Shown piece by piece: positions 1 through 10,488 of a DNA stretch of 64,000 nucleotides (position 1 is the stretch's first letter; each line of letters begins with the position of its first letter). The DNA is from Clavelina lepadiformis (lineage: Eukaryota; Chordata; Ascidiacea; Aplousobranchia; Clavelinidae), in NCBI RefSeq assembly GCF_947623445.1, contig NC_135245.1:18297501-18361500 (forward strand). The letters run 5' to 3'. Made by a program: the position numbers and the translations under genes. A model generated the notes under the pieces. That model made no database searches, was not told the origin of the DNA, and saw only the letters and a program-made list of their open reading frames with translations.

Positions 1-1641
1 CAATATGGGTGAGTTATATTTTTTAATTAATTTCTAAAGAATTCTCTTTTGACAGTAGCTTATGGAATTTAACAGCAGAAAGAATTTCATTGTTTTTGCT
101 TTATCAAAACAAAATTATTATAATTAATATAATTATAATGCTTTGTTTTCTAGGACCGTGTGCAAAGCAGTTTGATGCCATCAAAAGATTACAAAGAGAT
201 TTTCCCAACGAAGTGTTTGAATATCCGGATTGCAACTCAGATGGAACCTATGCGTACTTGCAGTGTAGTCCACAATTGAGAGTTTGTCGATGTTACAAGA
301 AAGATGGAACAATATTCTATTCACTCAATGTGCCGATTACACAGAAGGACCAACTGGCCCCAAAATGCCATGAACGTATGTCGTTATAGCTTGATATTAA
401 GTGAAATACAGAAAATGTAGTTGGTCGTTAAATGAATTCGCAATTACTTCATCCAACATTAGCTTGTTATAACCAGAGCAAACTTCACTCGCATATGATC
501 TTGGTATCGACCAATCATTAAGAACCAGTTTGATGTTATGGTTACCGGTTCCATTATTAGTAATTTGCGGTAGTTCCTCATTCGTGAATTTGGCTCTCAC
601 TTTGTGTTTTAGCAGATATTTACTGATTTATAAATGAAGTTTATTCAAACTGATAAGTAAGTGAATAAGTAACTGTAGAAAATCGGTTCAAATTTGAACA
701 TATAAAATAAAATAAAAAATATATTTGGTGTTGTACAAAAGTATACGGTATGAATTTCGAAAATACAAACAAATTCTTTTCTTTGCAGACACCGGATCTT
801 GTTGGGAAGCCAGACAGAAGGCAGCTAGTGACCAACGAGAAATCTTTGGCTTTGACTGCGACGAAACAGACGGAACTTATAAACCACGCCAATGTGATCA
901 TCGTCATCAAGATATGTCTTGCTATTGCGTCACCAAAGACGGGAAAGAAATCGCTGAAACTCGACGAACTGGATTTGGAGTGAAGCCGCCTGTTTGCCCA
1001 CGTAAGTGCACGTTTCGGTTGCTAATTGGCAGCTTTTTCTTGCTGGATTGGGTGTAAGGAGCAACAGATGAAATAAAAAATTAATTCTTCTGTGTAACTC
1101 ATCATAACGTCACGGCGCAACGCAAAGTCATATCGTCAGCACGCAACGCAACGTCATATCGTCAGCACGCAACGCAACGTCATATCGTCAGCACGCAACA
1201 TTTACTTCCATATTAAGCACTCTTAGTTAACAGTCACAGTCACCAATCACTATCAGTTAAGCAACGTTTAAAGATGAAATGCAAAAAGTATTTCTGAATA
1301 ACTATTCTAATTTATATTGAAATCATAACGTATTAAAAATCACTGCTAGTGTTCAGTGGCGAATAAAACAACAATATAATTTCATAATCATTTTATATTA
1401 GTTCTTTCCTATAGCAAAGATGAATACCGGCCAAGAATTCCCGGGACATCCAGAATTCCCAAGATTTCCTGAATTCCCAGGATTTCCTGAATTCCCAGAA
1501 TTTCCAGGAAATCCGGAATTTCCAGGATTTCCTGAATTTCCAGTACCTCCGGATGTTCCACGTTTTCCGGATTTGCCAGAATTTCCGGATTTGCCAAGAT
1601 TTCCTAGGGGTCCGGAAGAACTTCCAGGCAGGTTTCCCTGA
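1..1641 (+). CDS. Thyroglobulin type-1 repeat protein with Pro-Glu-Phe tail, 3' part of gene
   Basis: The exons read are 1-8 (tail of an upstream exon, donor gtgagt), 154-375, 789-1001 and 1415-1641 (stop TGA). The two complete internal exons are phase 1-1. Each encodes one Tg1 domain with the family's cysteine order. The first has QC then CRC in place of the usual CWC; the second has QC then CYCVTKDG. Tg1 domains often bind or inhibit cysteine proteases and occur in secreted matrix proteins; which applies here is unknown. The last exon opens at a clear acceptor (cctatag), and joining it to c1001 keeps the frame. It encodes about 70 residues of repeating P-E-F-P-G/R-F units, a low-complexity tail I do not recognise from any Tg1 family. 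The start lies left of the window. The splice joins are read by eye, but phases agree throughout. Confidence 0.8.
1115..1192. repeat. 26-bp tandem repeat, three units
   Basis: Three head-to-tail 26-bp units (acgcaacgcaacgtcatatc followed by gtcagc) lie in the last intron of the Tg1 gene. Units two and three are identical; the first differs at two bases. A partial fourth unit follows to about 1199. No function is evident. Confidence 0.9.
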
Positions 1642-1977
1642 GATGACAATGATAAAGACGATTGGCCATAATGATGTTGCTATAGCAACATTACTCTTCA
1701 CAATCTGCATTACGTTGTTGAATTACTATTATCTGGAATGTGTTTCATTTTTTGTTACATCTGTATAAGTAGAAGTGTATGAAAACTTATCAGCTAACCT
1801 GTAGATGTATTCACTATACAAAGCGATAGGTATTCGTAATATTCTTGAGTTTGGTATTGTTGGGCATACAAGAAATACGAATATGAAGCATGCTCATGAT
1901 GTTTAGTTAATTTATTTCCTTTGTGGACAATCATCTATATCTGCAAACCAATCAAAAGAATTTACCAGTGGTAGATC

Positions 1978-2611
1978 TGCAGAGGTTGCTGCACTGCTTA
2001 TCAGTCTTAACTTATGATATTCGGACTTAATTTACCTGCCGAATTAATGATCTGACTCCGTGGTTGCGTGCGGTTAGAATTCTCTAACCTAACCTTTTAC
2101 TAGCCGAAAGCTCTTACGATTACAGATACAGTTTATCAGAAACGATCCTTTGTTGTAGGAACTGTACAGGTTCCGAATATTACACACAATCACAAACTTA
2201 GTATTCACCATTTAAAACCAGTCTAACGAATTACAATTAACACGACTAACGTAATACGTTCGTACGATTCTGTATCTCTGTCTGCGCGGTTACTCGCGTA
2301 TCAGTTCGAGTTTATAAAGCGGAGCGATGTGAGCGGAAATATTCAACACAATATACACGAACATTTCAGAATGCACGAACGATAAAATAAAGCGTTGGGC
2401 AATGGGGATTATTTTCAGTTAAAACTCGGATGTTATGAAATCACCTGGTAACGTACTAAACGGCGCTTTCACATGAAGTTATTTAGAGAAAGTTTCCAAA
2501 TATTAAGCGACAATTGCAGTTTCATCAATAAACAATATTTCAATAAATAGCTGGCAAATACTTTCCCACGAATGATATAAAGGTATTAAAAATGCCACCC
2601 AGGCCACTACA
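1978..2611 (+). mobile_element. Solo LTR, unclassified LTR element
   Basis: This 634-bp unit begins TGCAGAGG and ends CTACA. It is flanked by the direct repeat gatc (1974-1977 and 2612-2615). A second copy lies inverted at 36640-37406 with its own 4-bp duplication, so the borders are confirmed twice. A TATA-like box (tttataaag) lies inside, near 2311. No internal coding region or second LTR is adjacent, so it is a solo LTR fossil. The two copies have clearly diverged from each other, so it is not recent. The family is not identified; a 4-bp duplication fits several LTR groups. Confidence 0.75.
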
Positions 2612-3539
2612 GATCTGCAGTCAATTCTATCTGATCACGATGTCTATAAAACTCTTTCTAGGTCTAGATCACGTGATTATATAATGCCCGTTTTGTGGAC
2701 TTGCCGAAATTGTCTATGGTAACAGATTTATAAAAAGCCTTCTGAGTCATAAATATGAGTTTAGGTTTTTTTTTTATTCAAAACATAAACATATTTTTAA
2801 TAGTTTTAATATTAATGATTGATAAATGATTGACTGATTTGAACCATCAATGTTTCAAATTTACTGTAACAGTTACTGCGTTATATGCTTTGTTAGCAAA
2901 ATGTGCTTGCACCGTAAATGATTACGAAAGTTTTGGTATCAATACAAAACAAACATTTTGAGGGTCACCAAAAACACTTCATCACAATGCTTGTGAAAGT
3001 TTATGACTTGTTTGTATAACGGAAATGGTTCTCAATTTGGAAAAAATAATAAAAAAAATCGGTGCGTGAAATAAAAGCAATAATAATAATGTTAATAGAT
3101 CTGGTTCATGGAAGAAAACTTATTGTTGGTAGTTACAGTTTCGTGTAAAATTGTGTCATAGGCTGAACTTTTTCAAGTTTCCAAGTTCAACAACTATCGA
3201 GTAGAATTAAGTAAATTTTGTTTATACTTAAAATCATGTGAAATATAGAAATACTCAGCAGTGACGTCACGTTAAACATTATCGAGAAGGTCAATTGACG
3301 TTCTAGTAACTATTATAGAGGCTTAGCGAGAAAAATTCTATTCAGATAAAATATGCCAATTTCATGGCATTAAAACTCTTTCCATGTTACAGAAGATTCA
3401 TGGCTTCCAGATATTCTAATCCAGTGTATGACATTGATATGTCTTCTCAGCCAACGTTATTAAAGCCATGGCCAGTGACGTAGAATTTTAGAAAAACCAT
3501 TTTTAAATCTACATTTCCTTGTCTTTAAAGGGCCCTATA
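2612..3539. other. Intergenic, no gene seen
   Basis: AT-rich sequence with stop codons in all frames. I see no domain, RNA gene or repeat with readable ends. Confidence 0.6.
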
Positions 3540-3675
3540 AGGTGCAAAGATAGAACACCTCTAAAAGATTGCAGAAAGATTTTACAGACGAAATGTTTGA
3601 TTATAAGGGATTATATGTTTGATTATATGAGACCGCAACCCATACGGAACCTATGCTTACTTGCAGCACAAGAAA
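3540..3675 (+). pseudogene. Decayed copy of the first Tg1 exon
   Basis: The stretch matches the Tg1 exon at 154-375 over two blocks. One covers the region of aaagattgcagaaagatttt and gaaatgtttga; the other is cggaacctatgcttacttgcag, equivalent to ggaacctatgcgtacttgcag at about 242-262. Between them is a short duplicated segment, and the frame is lost. It is a broken exon fragment, probably left by a partial tandem duplication of the Tg1 gene. No matching donor or second domain follows. Confidence 0.7.
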
Positions 3676-4324
3676 GGGATAGTTGTCTCTAGTAGCAGCA
3701 TAACGGTTGGTCTAGCTGCATAAAAATACAAACAGTAAAGACATAATGCCGGATTTTTCAACAAAGCTTTTGTTTAAGATATATAATTAGGCTATGTATA
3801 TTATACAGCAAAATATTAATATCACGATTTTGAGAAACGAGTTATAGCCTATAATCACGAGTTAGTTTTGAGCTATTGCCACCATGCTGATGGTAAGTGC
3901 AAAAAAAGGGGCGGATTTCCTGCTGCTACTGCTACCTGTGCTGATACCTGTTGCGGCATGCGTTAGAAATAGACGGTTGAGGTAAAAGAGCGCAAAAATG
4001 AAAAAACGCAATATAGCAGCATTGTGTTCGACATACTGTCAGCTGATGGTTAAACAATTGTTTTTATCATGTTTGTTTTCACATTTCGATAATATCATTT
4101 TACTTAGTTTTAACAAGATTTAAATGCTTGAAAGCAGAGCAGTTGTTTAAGATATGTTTGTCGCGAACTGAGAACGACAATCAGCAACATTATAAAAAAG
4201 TACAGATAGTGTAAGCTCGCATACATTTTAAATGGCATAAAGAGACATTTGAAAGAAGATTGAAGTTAACCGATATTAATGAGTGATCCTCTTCTCATGA
4301 TTCAACTTGAAGCGAAGTATAATT

Positions 4325-4373
4325 CAAATCAGCCAAATAAAAACTTTGAAGATAACACCGAAAAAAATTGCCT
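4325..4373 (+). repeat. Copy of a collagen-discoidin gene 3' end
   Basis: About 49 bp here match 5919-5967, the 3' end region of the next gene, at nearly every base, including an AATAAA. It sits only about 80 bp upstream of the first collagen-discoidin start codon. It most likely marks the end of a lost upstream member of the array. Confidence 0.6.
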
Positions 4374-4441
4374 ACAAAGATTCCAAAGATAAACTAAACC
4401 AAAAATATTTCTTTTACTGGGTAGAAAAACAACATAAGGAC

Positions 4442-4451
4442 TGTATTTCAG
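4442..4451 (+). promoter_or_regulatory. 3' splice acceptor one base before a start codon
   Basis: The sequence tgtatttcag ends at 4451 and the ATG begins at 4453. It may be a spliced-leader trans-splice site or the end of a 5' UTR intron. No donor is evident upstream. Confidence 0.6.
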
Positions 4452-4452
4452 G

Positions 4453-5740
4453 ATGAATTTCCTTACTATTTTTTCTCTGCTTTTTCTGGTTACTACAGTA
4501 AAAAGCCAACAAAATCAAGTTTGTCTGACAATGTCCATGCAAGTGGAGGGTCAATCACATGCATTGGGTCAAGGCCCGCCTGGACGTCGGGGCCCACTCG
4601 GGCCTCCTGGACCGAAGGGTGACTCCGGATTTCCTGGACAATGTGTTTGTGATCCGAGTGAGATTAATAAACTCCAAGAAGAGATGCGAAACATCCGGGG
4701 TAAGATTTTGCATCTTCTAGAATATTTTTACTTTTGTTCAATAACATTTAAAGTTTTTCTTGGTTTGTTTACGTCTATTTCTGCTGCATTTTAATATGTT
4801 GTACAACTTATAGTAACTTGAGCATTTGTTTGGTATAGATTCTATAAATGTGTTGATGTCCCGCTCACACACCCATACCGATAAAGGTAAGTCTGATAAA
4901 GCAGCTCCCTTCTGTTATTATGACAGAACCGACTTTCACTTTCAAGACACAAATAACGTTTCTTGGGCAGTTGCATACTGTTTGGCTGGTCTGAAAAGTG
5001 GAAGAGTTCCTAATGGTGCAATAACATCTGAAGGATTTGCTCACGGTGGAATGGAACCATATCGTGGGAGACTGGATAATACACAAAGAAGCGATCAGCA
5101 TGGAGCTTGGGCTGCAGCACATCGTAAGTGCAGAAAATCAGTTTGGATATAAAAGGTTTTACGTTCATGAAAGCGTATATTGTGATATCCCTGACATGTT
5201 GCCCTGATATCTTGAAATGTTGCAGCCCATAAGAGAAGTTATGCAGTGCGAGTGCTTTTAAAATTTGTTTTTGTTTGTTATTTTTCAGCTTTGAAAGTTG
5301 GTGATTGGACTCAAGTCGATTTTAAAACTCCAACTTTCATCACTGGAATAGTGACACAAGGAAGACCCCAAGCGGGCCCCCAGTGGGTAACAAGTTACAA
5401 GATCTCGTACGGCAATTCCACGAAACAAATGCGAGTAATACAAGAAAACGGAAGCGACCTGGTAAGTTGCCATAACAAAAAAATAATTTCGTGGATATGG
5501 CAAAGAGTAAACTTGCTTTTATGCTACTGTTGAAGCACGAAAACTGTTTATCACAAAAATAAACTATCTTCTGGGTTTATTGCCGTATATATGTTTTTTC
5601 AGATATTTCAAGGCAATCGAGACAGGGATACAAAAGTTGTCAACATGTTTCCTCATCCATTAAGTGCAAGGTACTTCAGACTTCTTGCACAAACTTGGAA
5701 CACACATATAACCATCCGTTTGGATTATCTCACATGCTGA
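4453..5740 (+). CDS. Secreted collagen-discoidin lectin-like protein 1
   Basis: The exons are 4453-4699, 4839-4886, 4971-5123, 5289-5461 and 5603-5740, with phases 1,1,1,0, giving 252 residues. Residues 1-18 form a signal peptide. A short Gly-X-Y stalk (GPPGRRGPLGPPGPKGD) follows at about 41-60, then CxC and a charged helical stretch (SEINKLQEEMRNIR) that could trimerise the chain. The head, from CLAGLKSG to the terminal LDYLTC, matches the F5/8C (discoidin) fold, with WTQVDF, TGIVTQGR, WVTSYKISY, FQGN and ARYFRL in order. Family knowledge predicts extracellular binding to sugars or phospholipids. Intron 2 (4887-4970) is 84 bp with no stop in frame, so a form with 28 extra residues is possible. 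An AATAAA lies at 5930-5935. The ligand is unknown; an immune lectin role is inference from its collectin-like plan. Confidence 0.85.
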
Positions 5741-5969
5741 ATCGTTTAATATCCATGAAATCGATAGCAATTGATAAAATCCATATCAATTGAGTTTTGT
5801 ATTTTAAAATAGCTTGAACTCATTTTCACGTATCTCTATTGTACAGTTTAAAATTCTGGTTTTAGCTGCATTGCAAATGCAAAACATCTGCCATTTTGTT
5901 TGTGATAAACAGTAAGATCAAATCAGTCAAATAAAAACTTTGAAAATAACACCGAAAAAAATTGCCTAT

Positions 5970-7142
5970 GACTATGCGTTAGCTTATTCATAACAACTCA
6001 AATACGTCATTGCTCTATTTAATTCTCTTTGATTCTTATTTTGGTGTAACGGACATTCGCTCCTGGGTTTATTTTAACGACAGGATAAACAATTTGAGAC
6101 AGTAACGCTCAGTCTCAACTTTTTGTGATCCTAAGGTTAAGTAATTTTGCTTGATGTCTATGAATATACTCAGAAATAATTTTTTCTTCGGTTGAAAAGA
6201 AACTTTGAAAAACGACTTTAAAATAACTGTAAACAGCGTTGAAAAGTGATGGTAATATTATTCGAGCCTTCAGCATCACCAGACATGCTTTACTTATTAT
6301 TAAGAAATAAACCCAAGTAATGAAGGTTCACGCACACAAAGAAGTCCGGTAAAGTCTACTAAACTAAAGAGAATAAGCATGCGTCAAGTGTTTGCCTTGT
6401 TCTTACTTTTTAGCGTAGAGGTTTTCGTGGGCTCTATGCATGTGTTGGAATTTTTTAGATGACTGAAGTTCGTCGAAGCTTTTTTTATTTTTTACCAATT
6501 TACTTGCAAAAGTTTGTCTTACGAATACATCCAATTGCGGCTTCATCAAAGTAATTTGAAACGTGCAGAGTCGTCATCAGCGTATTGAAACTTTTTACTG
6601 AGGGTAAAATGTATTGCTTTTGTCAAAGTGCTTTTAGCTTACACCTCACCCACAATCGCTAGGTACCTTCCAGAACTTTTCACAAGATTTAGAACAAAAA
6701 GGAGATTTGAGACTTATCGTCGATGCGGATGCGGTTAAAAGTCGTATTTTAATGTTTTACGCAAAACTTTTATCGGTTGCATTTTCGCTTTAGAAGGATC
6801 AAGAAGGCATAAAAATGACAAGGCAATTCAAGTCAGCTAAAAATAATAACAAACGTTTCTCAAACAAATAATTTTGTTTTTTTTTGCTGCCTCCTGACAA
6901 GTAGAAATGAAAAATGGTAAAGTGCTCAATTACGATATTTCGGCATCTTCGACATGGGATGAACAACATGCCACTTGCTAAAACTTTATATTACATGTAG
7001 GGCTCGGATGCCTGAAAAGAAAAAAGAACCACAAACTAAATTGAATTGAAATTGTTTGTCTGGATTAATTATAATTAATAATTAATTTATCGATATGGAT
7101 AAAAAGATTTCTATGGATTAGTAATTAAGTTATGAATTATTT
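5970..7142. other. Intergenic, no gene seen
   Basis: AT-rich sequence between the first and second collagen-discoidin genes. No coding region, RNA gene or element border could be supported. Confidence 0.6.
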
Positions 7143-7686
7143 AAATGTATCTTGTTAACGTGATACAAATAATAACCCATTGTTGATTCAAATTGTAAGC
7201 ATTCGTTTAACTTGCAATACAAAAACTATTTAAGTTGCTTGAAGCTCTGTTTATTTTTCATTTTCTTTTGGTGGGTTGGACGGAAAGCGTTGTGTGACAA
7301 AAGTTTCCTATCTCTGTCGTAAGAGATCTCTAGAAAACCTTCGATCATTTACGGTGTTTGAATATTAAGTTGTATGATTTCTGTGAATGTTTCTGCTCGA
7401 AATACTTTCTCTTGCCCCAAGGCATCATGTGCATTTGCCACGTTGTTAAAACTTTGGAAAACCGGTTTCGCAAGCCTTAGCCAACTATGATGGTTAGTCT
7501 ACATTACCAAAGCATTATTACTTCTTTGCTGAGTTGGTGAAAAGGAGTTATTTTCCAATTCCAAATCCAATATATAAAAAAAGTTAACGTAAGCAGGACG
7601 TTTATCAAGAGGTTGCTGATGTTCCACTTAAGTTCAAGAGATGATAGTGTGTCAGTATCGTAAGTATACAGTGGTACAGTCTAAGC

Positions 7687-8006
7687 CAGTGATTCCCAAA
7701 CTGTGTGCCGCGGCACACTAATGTGCCGCCACAGATTCGCAGGTGTGCCGCGAATCTTTATGGGATTTTGGAAAAGAGTTGTATAAATATTTAAATTAAA
7801 GCATGCAGACAAGCATAAGCGACTCAAAAGCTTTCTAACTGCTTCAATAGCTGATAAATAAGCACATGTGACGACGACATCAATTATGGCATTGCCAATA
7901 GAGTAGGGTAATTTTTTAAAGCAACTTTTCTTGTCTTGTAAGTGTGCCGCGAGGGTTTTATAATTTTTCTAGTGTGCCACAAGCTGAAAAAGTTTGGGAA
8001 TCACTG
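7687..8006. mobile_element. Non-autonomous hAT transposon (MITE-like)
   Basis: The 320-bp element has perfect 16-bp inverted ends, CAGTGATTCCCAAACT, and is flanked by an 8-bp target duplication, gtctaagc (7679-7686 and 8007-8014). The homologous flank near 10426-10433 carries a single gtctaagc and no element, which is an empty site. Self-complementary gtgtgccgcggcacac lies near the left end. It has no coding capacity. The 8-bp duplication and CAGTG ends fit the hAT superfamily. Insertion came after the flank was duplicated. Confidence 0.93.
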
Positions 8007-8018
8007 GTCTAAGCACTT

Positions 8019-8033
8019 TCATGTTTATTTCAG
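8019..8033 (+). promoter_or_regulatory. 3' splice acceptor 37 bp before a start codon
   Basis: The sequence catgtttatttcag ends at 8033; the ATG begins at 8071. The same site is kept upstream of gene 3 (ends 10451). It is a candidate trans-splice acceptor or 5' UTR intron end. Confidence 0.55.
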
Positions 8034-8070
8034 CAATAATAGTAGTTATTGTTTACCAAAAAGCACCAAA

Positions 8071-9344
8071 ATGATATATTTGACAACAAGGCTTTGCCTG
8101 ATTTTTTCATATTTTGGATTTTGTTTATCCAATGAAGTTTGTCTCACATTGCCTGATGCCCAGCAAGGACAAAATCCGACCTCACTGAAACAAGGACCCC
8201 CTGGGCGTCGTGGCCCACTCGGGCCTCCTGGACCCAAGGGTGAATTTGGACCTCCTGGGCAATGTGCTTGTGATCCGAGTGAGATTGATCAACTCCGAGA
8301 AGAGATGCGAAGAATCCGGGGTAAGATTCCTTTACAGTGCATGGCAGGACACACAAACAAGAACGCATGGTGCTTATATACACTACTTCTGTATTCATGT
8401 TTATTAATCAAAAAGTTTTGTCAACAGGATCAGTAAATATGTTGATGTCTAGATCTCACACTCATGCGGATAAAGGTATTGTTTGCAACATATTTTTTTT
8501 TACCAAAACAGAGAATGTTCTTCACCTACAATTACTTCCACTAACAGCAGACTGCAAATTTTTAACGCAGTTTCTCACTGTTTGGCTGGAATGAAAAGTA
8601 GAAGAATAAATGATGCAGATATAACTGCGGAAGGATTTGCTCACGGTGGACTGGAACCGCACCGCGGAAGATTGGATAATACAATCGGCGATGGCCAGTA
8701 CGGAGCTTGGGCGGCAGCAGGCCCTCGTAAGAATACGTAGCCTAAATAAAACATAAAATCAATGTGTAAATATATTTGTCACAATGTTAACATTTTATAC
8801 GTCGATTTGTGACATTGAGTTCAGTTATATTTCCAAAAGAACAATTAGTTCCAATTCCAAGACATTGCAATATAAATTTAAACTATCAACATACTTTCCA
8901 TTTCAGTAACAGTTGGTGATTGGATTCAAGTAGATTTTAAAAAACCCACTTTCGTTACCGGAATTGTAACACAAGGAAGGCCACAAAACAGTAATCAATG
9001 GGTGACAAGCTACAAGATCTCATACGGCAATTCTACAAACCAAATGCAAGTGATACGGGAACGTGGAAGCGACTTGGTAAAATTGGTCAACTAGTTCATC
9101 CAGGATTGTTTTCTTTTTTTATTTCTATAAAACGTAACTGATATAGACTACAGCACGTTAAGTGCGTAAACAAGGTTACATGTCTACGTTGTTTTATTCG
9201 CTGCAGATATTTCAAGGCAATCGTGACATGGATACAAAAGTCATCAATATATTTCCTCGCGCTGTGGTTGCAAGATACTTCAGGCTTCTTGCACAAACCT
9301 GGCATAGTTACATTTCAATCCGCCTGGATTACGTGACCTGCTAA
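8071..9344 (+). CDS. Secreted collagen-discoidin lectin-like protein 2
   Basis: The exons are 8071-8320, 8428-8475, 8571-8726, 8907-9076 and 9207-9344, with the same phases as gene 1, giving 253 residues. The order is signal peptide (about residues 1-21), Gly-X-Y stalk (about 41-62), CAC, helical SEIDQLREEMRRIR, a SRSHTHAD linker, then an F5/8C head from CLAGMKSR to LDYVTC with WIQVDF, TGIVTQGR, FQGN and ARYFRL. The ATG at 8071 is chosen because the signal peptide and upstream sequence match gene 3. Exon 1 and the promoter are very close to gene 3 (10489), whereas the head is much closer to gene 1 (4453), so the gene is a mosaic. A hAT element sits in its 5' flank. The role is probably an extracellular lectin-like binder; the ligand is unknown. 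Confidence 0.85.
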
Positions 9345-9904
9345 ATAAATATGAAAGTTGAATGATTAATGTAAATAGCTTTGCACCTGAATGAGTTTGA
9401 ATAAGAATGACTTTCTCTGCAAACATCTCATTTTAAGCATGATCAAAGATAAATGTCTTCATTTTATCATCATGTATATATGTAACAGCCCACTGAATTA
9501 AAAACAAGCTTGCTTACTTTTCTGCGCCATTATTTTATACTTTATATTAAGTAACTGCTACAGATTACTCTAAGTTGCTTTGTGGAAAATCCTCGAAAAA
9601 CCATTGCATAAAATGAAACAGTGCATTCATTTAGAGTTTAGACCATGAATGTTATCTTTGATCGTAATAAGACATTTATGTTATTTCGTTGATCGGTGAC
9701 CTAAATGAAACTATCACAATTTCTCGTCCGTTGCCTTATGTTAACATGAGTTTTAATTCCTGGTCTTTTCCATGGAGAATATCACTTTATAAAATATGCG
9801 TAATGTAATATAATATAAAAGTTTAATAAACAAATGTACTTGTAACATCTTCGTTATTGCCCAATCTATCCTGTCGATATAGTAGCAAAAATGTTCTCTA
9901 CTTT

Positions 9905-10488
9905 AAATGTATTTTGGTACCGTGATACAAATAATAACCCATTGTTAATTCAAATTGTAAGCATTCGTTTAACTCGCTATACAAAAACTGTATAAGTTGC
10001 TTGAAGCTCTGTTCATTTTTTCATTTTGTTTTCGTGGGTTGTGGACGGAAAGCGTTGTGTGACAAAAGTTTCCTATCTCTGTCAAAAAAGAACCCTAGAA
10101 AACCTTCGATCATTTACGTTGTTTGAATATTAAGTTGTATGATTTCAGTGAATGTTTCTGCTCGAAATACTTTCTTTTTCCCCAAGGCATCATGTGCATT
10201 TGCCACGTTGTTAAAACTTTGGAAAACCGGTTTCGCAAGCCTTAGCTAATTATGATGGTTAGCCTACATTACCAAAGCATTATTACGTCTTTGCTGAGTT
10301 TGTGAAAAGGAGCTAGAAAAGGAGAATTGTAAAAGTAAGCAGGACGTTTACCAAGAGGTTGCAGATGTTCCACTTAAGTTCAAGAGATGATAGTGTGTCA
10401 GTATCGTAAGTATACAGTAGTACAGTCTAAGCATTTTCATGTTTGTTTCAGCATTTATAGTAGTTATTGTTGACCAAAAAGTACCAAA
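9905..10488 (+). repeat. Duplicated 5' flank, copy upstream of collagen-discoidin gene 3
   Basis: Partner of 7143-8070. It lacks the hAT insertion and so preserves the empty target site near 10426-10433. It ends at the start codon of gene 3 and includes the acceptor gtttgtttcag (ends 10451). Confidence 0.85.

Larger units (their letters stand above)
7143..8070 (+). repeat. Duplicated 5' flank, copy upstream of collagen-discoidin gene 2
   Basis: From about 7143 to the start codon this flank matches 9905-10488, upstream of gene 3. The match is near-continuous, for example tgatacaaataataacccat and gcaggacgtttatcaagagg. The main differences are the 320-bp hAT insertion at 7687-8006 and a short replaced stretch near 7550-7590. 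The duplicated unit includes the likely promoter and the acceptor just before the ATG. Confidence 0.85.

Noticed and set aside
1115-1192. Regular repeats as a possible CRISPR array
   Set aside because: Units are directly adjacent with no spacers, and the window is eukaryotic.
1398-1649. Minus-strand open frame of collagen-like Gly-X-Y triplets
   Set aside because: It is the mirror of the plus-strand Pro-Glu-Phe repeat, which has a good acceptor and an in-phase join to the Tg1 exons. Kept as a finding, not as a gene.
7560-7585. TATA-like atatataaaa upstream of collagen-discoidin gene 2
   Set aside because: It is absent from the paralogous flank of gene 3 and lies nearly 500 bp from the ATG, so I do not call it a promoter.
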